A program made the translations under genes and the position numbers. A stretch of 64,000 bases of DNA from contig NZ_OLMV01000001.1 of assembly GCF_900292075.1 (NCBI RefSeq), positions 186,001-250,000 of the forward strand, given 5' to 3'. Under the pieces are notes generated by a model. That model made no database searches. It saw only the letters and a program-made list of their open reading frames with translations, and was not told the DNA's origin. Each line of letters starts with the position of its first letter. Position 1 is the stretch's first letter. The DNA is from Microbacterium timonense (GTDB lineage: Bacteria; Actinomycetota; Actinomycetes; Actinomycetales; Microbacteriaceae). Positions 33,188 through 40,811 of the stretch are shown here, in pieces.

Positions 33188-33973
33188 TCAGGCCGTCAAG
33201 CGGTAGCCCACGCCACGCACCGTCTCGATCCAGCGGGGGCTCGCCGGCGATTCGCCGAGCTTGCGTCGCAGGTTCGCCATGTGCACCTCGATCGCGCGCG
33301 CGTCGCTGTCGGAGACGAAGTCGTTGACGGCGTACTGGTCGCCGCGGAGCATCAGCGCGAGGTCGGCCTTGGCCCGCACGCGACGCCCGGCGCGGAGGAG
33401 GTCCGAGAGGATGTCGAACTCGCTGCGCGTGAGGTCCACGTCGTTGCCGTCGACCGAGACGATGCGCGTCTCGGCGTTCAGTCGCAGCCCGTGGTGCTCG
33501 AGCCACTCGCCGTCGGCGGCGGGCTCCTGACCGTCCGAGGCGAGCACCTGACGAGGCCTGCGCAGCATCGCGTCGATGCGCGCCCGCAGCTCGCGCGGGC
33601 GGAACGGCTTGGCGACGTAGTCGTCCGCTCCGGCCTCCAGCCCCTGCAGCGCGTCGATCTCCTCCGTGCGGGCGCTCAGCATCACGATGTAGGTCGAGCT
33701 GAACGAGCGGATCCGCTTGGCGGTCTCGAAGCCGTCCATGCCGGGCATGTTGACGTCCAGCGTCGTCACGAGCGGGCTGTGCGTGCGCACGAGTTCGACA
33801 CCGGTGGTGCCGTCAGCCGCGCCGTGCACCTCGAAACCTGCCTGGGCGAGGACGGTGGACAGGAGAGCGCGGATGTCGTCCTCGTCTTCGATCACGACGG
33901 CGACGCGCACTTCTTCCACCGATTCCCCCTCCGGCTCCGTTGCTGGGGTCGACGGATCCTGGACCTCGGTCAT
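33188..33973 (-). CDS. OmpR/PhoB-type response regulator
   Basis: 261 aa. An acidic N-terminal leader of about 22 residues precedes a receiver domain (VAVVIEDEDDIRALLSTV; phospho-Asp in TLDVNMPGMDG; KPFRPRELRARID). The C-terminal winged-helix DNA-binding domain has VDLTRSEFDILSDLLRAG and the RAIEVHMANLRRKLGE...IETVRGVGYRL end. ATG at 33973 is chosen because the longer frame upstream is not receiver-like. Converges with the sensor kinase operon 57 bp away; probable partner of that kinase. Confidence 0.9.
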   Translation of the reverse strand: MTEVQDPSTPATEPEGESVEEVRVAVVIEDEDDIRALLSTVLAQAGFEVHGAADGTTGVELVRTHSPLVTTLDVNMPGMDGFETAKRIRSFSSTYIVMLSARTEEIDALQGLEAGADDYVAKPFRPRELRARIDAMLRRPRQVLASDGQEPAADGEWLEHHGLRLNAETRIVSVDGNDVDLTRSEFDILSDLLRAGRRVRAKADLALMLRGDQYAVNDFVSDSDARAIEVHMANLRRKLGESPASPRWIETVRGVGYRLTA

Positions 33974-34454
33974 GATATCCCAGAACACAGCCCGAAACGG
34001 CGACGACGCGTCCATCAGGCGGCCGGCGCGATGCCGCGGCCGAGGGCGTCCGCGACGGTGCACAGCCGTCGCTTCGAGAGGGACGGACAGGCCGCGCGGA
34101 GGGCGGGAGACTTCCCCACGTCCCGCCCTGCGCGCGTCCTCGTCCCACAGACCTGGGTCGTTCTCGTCCCCACGCGATCGGCCGGTCTGCACCTCCGAAC
34201 CGCTCCACCGCGGCGGCCGTCGCGTGGCCGTGCAGCGCGGAGCGTGCGGCGAGGAGGATGTGCGTCGAACGCAGTGGACACGCGTCCGGCGATCATCTCC
34301 GCCCCTTCTCGGCTCCGCAAGAGCGGATCGGTCCTTCGGGTGCCCCGAGGCTACCGTCGGCGGCTCAGCGCCGGCTCAAGCGCGCCTCAGGAACGGCGCA
34401 GGCCTTCGGCGTCCCGACGCCCGCACGCGGCGGATCCCGTGGCATCCTCGATGC
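33974..34454. other. 481-bp region with no supported gene
   Basis: Only shadow frames are open. It must contain the promoter of the leftward response regulator at its left end and the coaE promoter (CATCCT at 34443-34448) at its right end. I see no tRNA, repeat array or strong terminator. Confidence 0.5.
34443..34448 (+). promoter_or_regulatory. -10-like box of coaE (leaderless)
   Basis: CATCCT, 6 bp before the ATG at 34455; first base is off consensus. Confidence 0.35.
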
Positions 34455-35078
34455 ATGCCGCTCGTCGCTCTCACCGGTGGAATCGCCTCGGGAAAGTCCA
34501 CCATCGCCCGTCGGCTGGCTGAGCACGGCGCGGTCGTCGTCGACGCCGACCAGCTCGTGCGCGAGGTGCAGTCGCCCGGTTCGCCGGTGCTGGCCCGGAT
34601 CGCCGACGCGTTCGGGGCCGACATGCTGCGTCCCGACGGCTCACTGGACCGCGCGGCCCTCGGAGGGCTGGTCTTCGGCGACCGCGACGCGATCGCCCGC
34701 CTGAACGCCATCGTCCACCCGGCGGTGCGCGCCGAGTCCGCGCGCCGGTTCGCCGCCGCATTCGCGGCCGACCCGTCCGCCGTCGTCGTCTACGACGTGC
34801 CGCTCCTGGTCGAGGCGCGTGTCGACGACCCGTGGGAGCTGATCGTCGTCGCCCACGCGCCGGCGGAGGTGCGAGTGCAGCGGCTCGTCGATCTGCGAGG
34901 GCTCAGCCGGAGCGAGGCGGTCGCGCGCATCGACTCGCAGGTGCCCGACGACGCGCGACTGGCCATCGCCGACGTCGTGATCGACACCTCCGGCAGCCTG
35001 GCCGACACGCTGCGGCAGGTCGACGACCTGTGGGCGGGGCTGGACGGCCACATCGCCCGCCGGGCCTCGCGCGCCTGA
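34455..35078 (+). CDS. coaE: Dephospho-CoA kinase
   Basis: Last step of CoA synthesis: phosphorylates dephospho-CoA. The 207 aa protein starts with the P-loop [11 protein letters not shown], then [14 protein letters not shown] and [12 protein letters not shown], all family hallmarks; the lid region [26 protein letters not shown] follows. Actinobacterial CoaE is sometimes fused to a C-terminal GrpB-like domain; that domain is absent here. ATG at 34455 puts the P-loop at the right distance from the start. It lies between rpsA-side genes and uvrB, the common actinobacterial coaE-uvrB order. Confidence 0.95.
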   Translation: MPLVALTGGIASGKSTIARRLAEHGAVVVDADQLVREVQSPGSPVLARIADAFGADMLRPDGSLDRAALGGLVFGDRDAIARLNAIVHPAVRAESARRFAAAFAADPSAVVVYDVPLLVEARVDDPWELIVVAHAPAEVRVQRLVDLRGLSRSEAVARIDSQVPDDARLAIADVVIDTSGSLADTLRQVDDLWAGLDGHIARRASRA

Positions 35079-35176
35079 CGCGCCGCCCGCCGGGACTCGT
35101 ACGCCTGATCGCGCCGCCCGCGGCGCCTCCGGCATCCGCTCGCCGCGAACGCGGAGCCGATGTCGGTGCCCGCGCC

Positions 35177-35182
35177 TACGCT
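35177..35182 (+). promoter_or_regulatory. -10 box of uvrB (leaderless)
   Basis: TACGCT, 6 bp before the GTG at 35189. Confidence 0.5.
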
Positions 35183-35188
35183 GGACGG

Positions 35189-37270
35189 GTGCAGACCACT
35201 CGATCCGTGCGACCGTTCGAGGTCGTGAGCGAATACGCGCCGTCCGGCGACCAGCCGCAGGCGATCGCGGAACTGGCGGCCCGCATCAACGCGGGTGAGA
35301 CCGACGTCGTCCTGCTCGGCGCGACCGGAACCGGCAAGTCGGCGACGACCGCGTGGCTCATCGAGGCCGTTCAGCGGCCGACCCTGGTGCTGGCCCACAA
35401 CAAGACCCTGGCGGCGCAGCTGGCCAACGAGTTCCGAGAGCTCATGCCCCACAACGCGGTCGAGTACTTCGTGAGCTACTACGACTACTACCAGCCCGAG
35501 GCGTACGTCCCGCAGACAGACACGTTCATCGAGAAGGACTCGTCGATCAACGCCGAGGTCGAGCGGCTGCGGCACTCGACGACGAACTCGCTGCTGTCGC
35601 GGCGCGACGTCGTCGTGGTGAGCACGGTCTCGTGCATCTACGGTCTGGGCTCGCCCGAGGAATACCTGCGGGCGATGGTGGCGCTGCAGGTCGGCGAGCG
35701 GTACGACCGCGACGCGCTCATCCGCAAATTCATCGCGATGCAGTACAACCGCAACGACGTCGACTTCTCGCGCGGGAACTTCCGCGTCCGCGGCGACACC
35801 ATCGAGATCATCCCGGTCTACGAGGAGTACGCGATCCGCATCGAGATGTTCGGCGACGAGATCGAGGCGCTGTTCATGCTGCACCCGCTCACCGGCGACG
35901 TCGTGCAGCGACTGGACTCCGTGCCGATCTTCCCCGCGACGCACTACGCAGCCGGAACAGAGACCGTTCAGCGCGCGATCGGCACGATCGAGCACGAGCT
36001 CGAGGAGCGCCTGAAAGAGCTCGAGTCGCAGAACAAGCTGCTCGAGGCCCAGCGCCTGCGCATGCGCACCACGTTCGACCTCGAGATGCTGCAGCAGCTC
36101 GGGTTTTGCTCGGGCATCGAGAACTACTCGCGGCACCTCGACGGTCGCATGCCCGGCGAGCCGCCGCACACGCTCCTGGACTTCTTCCCCGACGACTTCC
36201 TCATGGTCATCGACGAGTCCCACGTGACCGTGCCGCAGATCGGCGCGATGTACGAGGGGGATGCCTCGCGCAAGCGCACGCTCGTCGAGCACGGGTTCCG
36301 CCTTCCCAGCGCGCTGGACAACCGGCCGCTGCGCTGGGACGAGTTCAAGAACCGCATCGGGCAGACCGTCTATCTCTCCGCCACCCCCGGGCGCTACGAG
36401 ATGGGCATCGCCGACGGCGTCGTGGAGCAGATCATCCGCCCGACGGGCCTGGTCGATCCGCAGATCATCGTCAAGCCGTCCAAGGGGCAGATCGACGACC
36501 TCCTCGAAGAGATCCGCATCCGCGTGCAGCGCGACGAGCGCGTCCTCGTCACGACCCTGACCAAGAAGATGGCCGAGGAGCTCACCGACTTCCTCGGCGA
36601 GCACGGCGTGCGCGTCCGCTACCTGCACTCCGACGTCGACACCCTGCGACGCGTCGAGCTGCTCAGCGAGCTGCGCGCCGGGGTGTACGACGTGCTCGTG
36701 GGCATCAACCTGCTGCGCGAAGGTCTGGACCTTCCCGAGGTGTCGCTCGTGTCGATCCTCGACGCCGACAAAGAGGGGTTCCTGCGCAGCGGCACGTCGC
36801 TCATCCAGACGATCGGGCGCGCGGCGCGCAACGTCTCCGGCGAAGTGCACATGTATGCCGACACGGTCACCGACTCGATGCGCAACGCCATCGACGAGAC
36901 CGACCGGCGTCGAGAGAAGCAGATCGCCTACAACAAGGCGAACGGCATCGATCCCCAGCCGCTGCGCAAGCGGATCGCCGACATCACCGAGGTGCTGGCA
37001 CGGGAGGCATCCGACACCGACCGGATGCTGCGAGGCAAGGCCGCCGCCAAGACCAAGTCCGGTGTCGGCAAGAGCCCGACGCCGCAGTTGCGACGTGAAG
37101 GCATCGGCGCCGAGGGGGCCGAGCAGCTCGAGGCGACCATCGCCGACCTCAGTCAGCAGATGCTCGCCGCGGCGGGCGAGCTGAAGTTCGAGCTGGCCGC
37201 GCGTCTGCGCGACGAGGTGCAGGACCTCAAGAAGGAGCTGCGCGCCATGGAGCGCGCCGGCCACGCCTGA
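35189..37270 (+). CDS. uvrB: Excinuclease ABC subunit B
   Basis: Helicase-like damage verifier of nucleotide excision repair. The 693 aa protein has the Walker A GATGTGKS (about residues 42-49), the damage-handling hairpin region [29 protein letters not shown] (written in part), the DEAD-like DESHV, motifs V and VI ([26 protein letters not shown]) and a C-terminal UVR motif ([12 protein letters not shown]) for UvrC contact. GTG at 35189 is placed by the leaderless promoter. Confidence 0.98.
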   Translation: MQTTRSVRPFEVVSEYAPSGDQPQAIAELAARINAGETDVVLLGATGTGKSATTAWLIEAVQRPTLVLAHNKTLAAQLANEFRELMPHNAVEYFVSYYDYYQPEAYVPQTDTFIEKDSSINAEVERLRHSTTNSLLSRRDVVVVSTVSCIYGLGSPEEYLRAMVALQVGERYDRDALIRKFIAMQYNRNDVDFSRGNFRVRGDTIEIIPVYEEYAIRIEMFGDEIEALFMLHPLTGDVVQRLDSVPIFPATHYAAGTETVQRAIGTIEHELEERLKELESQNKLLEAQRLRMRTTFDLEMLQQLGFCSGIENYSRHLDGRMPGEPPHTLLDFFPDDFLMVIDESHVTVPQIGAMYEGDASRKRTLVEHGFRLPSALDNRPLRWDEFKNRIGQTVYLSATPGRYEMGIADGVVEQIIRPTGLVDPQIIVKPSKGQIDDLLEEIRIRVQRDERVLVTTLTKKMAEELTDFLGEHGVRVRYLHSDVDTLRRVELLSELRAGVYDVLVGINLLREGLDLPEVSLVSILDADKEGFLRSGTSLIQTIGRAARNVSGEVHMYADTVTDSMRNAIDETDRRREKQIAYNKANGIDPQPLRKRIADITEVLAREASDTDRMLRGKAAAKTKSGVGKSPTPQLRREGIGAEGAEQLEATIADLSQQMLAAAGELKFELAARLRDEVQDLKKELRAMERAGHA

Positions 37271-37315
37271 CGCTTCGCGCATCGCTGCCATGTGGACGCG
37301 CAGGCGCCGCGCCGG

Positions 37316-37567
37316 CTACGGGCAGTGCATCAACGGCTTCGGCCCGGACCGATCGAAGGTGTGCTGCGTGATCGGGGCGCCGCACAGTGGGCAGGCGCGT
37401 TCAGCGCGTTCGGCGGCGGTGGGCGGGGGAGTCGTCTCGTACGGGCCGACCGCGGCCGGTCCCGCGGCGCGGATGAGGTTCGCGTTGATCCACGCGTACC
37501 AACCGCCCGCCTCGCGCACGCGTTCTCGAAGGGGGCGGCGGGCGGAGGGGGCATCCGAATCGGGCAT
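37316..37567 (-). CDS. Small zinc-ribbon protein divergent to MarR
   Basis: 83 aa. N-terminal helical half (LRERVREAGGWYAWINANLIRAAG) and a C-terminal half with CPLCGAP...H...C, a likely zinc ribbon. No named family recognised. Its ATG at 37567 lies 6 bp after a -10 box TACACT (37574-37579 on the minus strand), and that box is inside the palindrome TTAGTGTACTAA, so the gene is probably repressed by the MarR protein encoded opposite. Confidence 0.7.
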   Translation of the reverse strand: MPDSDAPSARRPLRERVREAGGWYAWINANLIRAAGPAAVGPYETTPPPTAAERAERACPLCGAPITQHTFDRSGPKPLMHCP

Positions 37568-37571
37568 GACG

Positions 37572-37583
37572 TTAGTGTACTAA
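37572..37583. promoter_or_regulatory. Probable MarR operator between two divergent leaderless promoters
   Basis: TTAGTGTACTAA: arms TTAGT and ACTAA around GT. It covers the -10 of the leftward zinc-ribbon gene and the -35 region of the marR promoter, so one bound dimer could block both. Confidence 0.55.
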
Positions 37584-37597
37584 TGATTTGTGCACGA

Positions 37598-37603
37598 TAG
37601 GAT
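37598..37603 (+). promoter_or_regulatory. -10 box of the marR gene (leaderless)
   Basis: TAGGAT, 6 bp before the GTG at 37610. Confidence 0.5.
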
Positions 37604-37609
37604 CTTCGC

Positions 37610-38050
37610 GTGACGGATGAGCTCGGGCCGGACGACCTGTTGAAGCTGGACAACCAGGTGTGCTTTGCGCTGGTCACCGCTGCACGCAACGTCGTGGGGC
37701 TCTATCGGCCGATCCTCGAGCCGCTCGGCCTGACGCATCCCCAATATCTCGTGATGCTGGCACTGTGGGAGCGGTCGCCGCGCTCCCTGAGGGAGCTCGC
37801 GGCGGAACTCGCGCTGGAACCGGCGACGCTCTCGCCGCTGGTCAAGCGGCTCGAGGCCCAGGGTCTCGTCACTCGCGGGCGGCGCGACGGCGACGAACGG
37901 GTTCTCGACGTGGGGCTGACCGATGCCGGTCGGCGCCTGCGGGAGCAGGCGCTCGAGGTCCCGGGGAAGGTGATGGCGAGCGTGGGGACGGATGCCGCTT
38001 CGCTCGTGGCGCTGCGCGACGCGCTGCGGCCTTTCGCCGGAGCCCGCTGA
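37610..38050 (+). CDS. MarR-family transcriptional regulator
   Basis: 146 aa winged-helix regulator. Helices for dimerisation at both ends; the DNA-binding part reads HPQYLVMLALWERSPRSLRELAAELALEPATLSPLVKRLEAQGLVTRGRRDGDER, with the DxRxxxxxLT-like wing (DGDERVLDVGLTDAGR). No conserved redox cysteine of OhrR type in the expected N-terminal place except C19 (NQVCFAL), which does fit an OhrR-like position (LDNQVCFALVTAARN). An organic-peroxide sensing role is possible but no ohr gene is in the window. Divergent to the zinc-ribbon gene. Confidence 0.92.
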   Translation: MTDELGPDDLLKLDNQVCFALVTAARNVVGLYRPILEPLGLTHPQYLVMLALWERSPRSLRELAAELALEPATLSPLVKRLEAQGLVTRGRRDGDERVLDVGLTDAGRRLREQALEVPGKVMASVGTDAASLVALRDALRPFAGAR

Positions 38051-38121
38051 TGTCGCCGATCGTTCTTCGGGGCGTTATCAGACCGTTCCCGGCGACCCTA
38101 TGGGATCGGGCCGGCGTCTCC

Positions 38122-38127
38122 TAGTCT
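38122..38127 (+). promoter_or_regulatory. Candidate -10 box of the 5'-nucleotidase gene
   Basis: TAGTCT, about 83 bp before the ATG at 38211; here a leader is predicted, unlike most neighbours. Confidence 0.4.
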
Positions 38128-38210
38128 CGGAACAGGTGCGACGAGTCCACCGAACCCGGCTCGTTCTCGACGCGCCCTCAGCCACGCACACGAGAAAGAA
38201 GCACGCACCC

Positions 38211-40631
38211 ATGCGCTCTGGTCCGCGTTCCGCCCCCGCATCTCCGCGCCGCCGCCTCGCGGTCGGCGCGTCGACGATGACGCTCGCCGCACTCGCGGTG
38301 ACCGGCCTCGCCGCACCCGCCGCCCATGCCGCCACCACCGAGGTCCAGATCCTCGCCACGAACGACTTCCACGGACGCATCCTGAACAACGCCTCCAACG
38401 GTGAGGCGGGGGCGGCCGTGCTCGCCGGGGCGGTCAAGCAGCTCCGGGCGGCCAACCCGAACACGGTCTTCGCCGCCGCCGGCGACCTCATCGGCGCCTC
38501 GACGTTCGAGTCGTTCATCCAGCACGACAAGCCGACGATCGACGCGCTGAACGAGGCGGGGCTGGATGTGTCCGCCGTGGGCAACCACGAACTGGACCAG
38601 GGATACAGCGACCTGGTGAACCGCGTCATGGCGCCTTACGACGCCACCGCGAACCCGTACGGCGGCGCGCAGTGGCAGTACATCGCGGCCAACCTCAAGA
38701 TGAAGGCCACAGGCGACGACGCGGTGCCCGCCACGTGGATCAAGACGTTCGGTGATGTCGAAGTGGGCTTCGTCGGCGCGGTCACCGAGGACCTCCCCAC
38801 ACTGGTGAGCCCCGGCGGGATCACCGACATCACCGTCCAGGGCATCGTGCAGTCCGTCAACGCGGAGGCTGCCGACCTCGTCGCCGAGGGCGCCGACCTC
38901 GTCGTCATGCTCGTGCACGAGGGCGCCTCGTCGACCGACTGCGCGACGATGGACGACGCGGGCGCATGGGCGAACATCATCAACAACGTGTCGCCGGATG
39001 TGGACGCGATCGTCTCCGGCCACACGCACCTTGCCTACAACTGCTCGTTCCCGGTCGCGCAGTGGGCCGCCGAAGGACGTGCCGTGACCGACCGGCCGGT
39101 GGTCTCGGCCGGCCAGTACGGCACGAACCTCAACCAGCTCGTGTACTCGGTGGACGGCGCCACGGGCGAGGTGCAGGCCAAGTCGCAGAACATCCTCGCA
39201 TTGGAGGATGCCGCGTTCGTGGCGAAGTACCCGGCGGACCCCGCGACCACCGCCATCGTGTCCGACGCCGCCGCCAAGGCGGAGGTGCTCGGCGCTGTCG
39301 AACTGGGCAAGCTCGGCGCGCCCCTGAACCGCGCGAAATTCGCCAACGGGACCGAGAACCGGGGCGGCGAGTCGACGCTCGGGAACCTCGTCGCCGAGGT
39401 GCAGCAGTGGGCGACCGAGGCGCCTGAATCCGGCGCCGCCCAGATCGCGTTCATGAATCCCGGAGGCCTGCGTACCGACATGCTCGGCACCGACCCCGGC
39501 GACGGCACCTACCCTCGCACGCTCACCTACAAGCAGGCGGCGGTGGTCCAGCCCTTCGCGAACACACTGGTGAACATGCAGCTGACCGGCGAGCAGATCA
39601 AGAAGGTGCTCGAGCAGCAGTGGCAGCGCGACGCGCTCAACAAGGTCCCCAGCCGCAACTTCCTGCGCCTGGGGGTCTCGGAAGGGTTCGAGTACACGTA
39701 CACGCAGCAGCAGGTGACGGAGTACCCGCTCGATGACCCGAAGACGCCGGATGTCGACGAGTCGACGGTCCCGTACACCGGAACCCGCGGCACGGTGACA
39801 GGCATGTGGCTGAACGGAGAGCCCATCGACCTGACGGCGACGTACTCCGTCACCGTGAACTCGTTCCTCTCGACGGGCGGCGACAACTTCTTCGAGCTCG
39901 CCAACGGCACGTCCAAGCGCGACACCGGCAAGGCCGACCTCGCCGCGATGGTCGACTATCTCGCCACGCACGCCGCCACGACGCCGCTGCCGGTCGATTA
40001 CGCCCAGCGCGCCGTCGAGGTGAGCTTCCCGGCCGACGCGCCGGCCGCCTACGACCCCGGGGCGACGGTGACGTTCACCGTGAAGTCCTGGGCGATGTCG
40101 GCGCCCGGCGACCTCACGGATTCCGAGATCGCCGTGTCGTTGGACGGCGCGCAGCTCGGCGCGTTCCCTGTCGACAACACCATCGGCACCACGGCGGTCC
40201 TCAACGACGACTACGGAACCGCGCAGGTCACCGTCACGCTGCCGAAGAAGCTGGCGCACGGCTCGGCCGTCCAGCTCACGCTGACCGGGCCGACCACAGG
40301 CACCGAGGTCGTCGTGCCCCTCACCATCGGCGCCGCCGACAGCACCACGATCGGCGTGCCGAACAAGCTCGTGGTCAAGGCGAACTCCTCCCTGCAGTTC
40401 ACGACGATCGTGGTGGCAGAGGGCGGTCTGCGCCCGACCGGCGAGGTCACCGTGTTCGACGGCGAGACGGCGATCGCGACGGCCACGCTGACCGAGAAGA
40501 ACCACGGCATCGTCAAGATGAAGCTGCCGCGGCTCGACCGTGGCGTGCACAAGCTGTCGGTCGCGTACGCCGGCAGTGACACGGTGAAGCCTTCGACCAG
40601 CCGCGCGGTGCCCGTGCTGGTGGTGCGCTGA
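38211..40631 (+). CDS. Secreted bifunctional metallophosphatase/5'-nucleotidase with Ig-like tail
   Basis: 806 aa. A twin-arginine-like or Sec signal peptide (RRRLAVGAS..., cleavage near AAHA-AT, residue about 42). Metallophosphoesterase domain: ATNDFHGR, GDLIGAS, GNHELDQ and GHTH. Then the 5'-nucleotidase C-terminal domain with NPGGLRTD (about residues 420-427) and STGGDNFFE. A last 200 residues are Ig-like (Big_3/5) with repeated TVTFTVKSW and AVTVFDGE-like strands. No LPXTG motif or C-terminal anchor, so it is probably released or held non-covalently. It likely dephosphorylates external nucleotides for phosphate or purine salvage. Confidence 0.92.
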   Translation: MRSGPRSAPASPRRRLAVGASTMTLAALAVTGLAAPAAHAATTEVQILATNDFHGRILNNASNGEAGAAVLAGAVKQLRAANPNTVFAAAGDLIGASTFESFIQHDKPTIDALNEAGLDVSAVGNHELDQGYSDLVNRVMAPYDATANPYGGAQWQYIAANLKMKATGDDAVPATWIKTFGDVEVGFVGAVTEDLPTLVSPGGITDITVQGIVQSVNAEAADLVAEGADLVVMLVHEGASSTDCATMDDAGAWANIINNVSPDVDAIVSGHTHLAYNCSFPVAQWAAEGRAVTDRPVVSAGQYGTNLNQLVYSVDGATGEVQAKSQNILALEDAAFVAKYPADPATTAIVSDAAAKAEVLGAVELGKLGAPLNRAKFANGTENRGGESTLGNLVAEVQQWATEAPESGAAQIAFMNPGGLRTDMLGTDPGDGTYPRTLTYKQAAVVQPFANTLVNMQLTGEQIKKVLEQQWQRDALNKVPSRNFLRLGVSEGFEYTYTQQQVTEYPLDDPKTPDVDESTVPYTGTRGTVTGMWLNGEPIDLTATYSVTVNSFLSTGGDNFFELANGTSKRDTGKADLAAMVDYLATHAATTPLPVDYAQRAVEVSFPADAPAAYDPGATVTFTVKSWAMSAPGDLTDSEIAVSLDGAQLGAFPVDNTIGTTAVLNDDYGTAQVTVTLPKKLAHGSAVQLTLTGPTTGTEVVVPLTIGAADSTTIGVPNKLVVKANSSLQFTTIVVAEGGLRPTGEVTVFDGETAIATATLTEKNHGIVKMKLPRLDRGVHKLSVAYAGSDTVKPSTSRAVPVLVVR

Positions 40632-40651
40632 CACTCGAGGCGTGACCTCCC

Positions 40652-40728
40652 CGGGGTTTGGGGCGCATCTCGTCCGTTCGGGGCGCTACGCACGCGCCCC
40701 AAAGGTACGGACTTCGCCCCAAACCCCG
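40652..40728. repeat. Nested palindromic element upstream of uvrA
   Basis: 77 bp. Outer arms CGGGGTTTGGGGCG (40652-40665) and its exact complement (40715-40728); middle pair GTCCGT (40672-40677) with ACGGAC (40707-40712); inner pair GGGGCGC (40680-40686) with GCGCCCC (40694-40700). It could act as the terminator of the 5'-nucleotidase gene. Confidence 0.7.
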
Positions 40729-40799
40729 ATCGGACCTGCGCCGACGCCGGCCTTCGCCGCGGGCGAACGGCTCCCGGAGCCGATGTCGGAGGCCCCGCC

Positions 40800-40805
40800 T
40801 AGACT
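40800..40805 (+). promoter_or_regulatory. -10 box of uvrA (leaderless)
   Basis: TAGACT, 6 bp before the GTG at 40812. Confidence 0.5.
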
Positions 40806-40811
40806 TGTCGG

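Noticed and set aside
34015-34320. 101-codon leftward frame in the gap before coaE
   Set aside because: Arg-rich, no start signal, no family resemblance.
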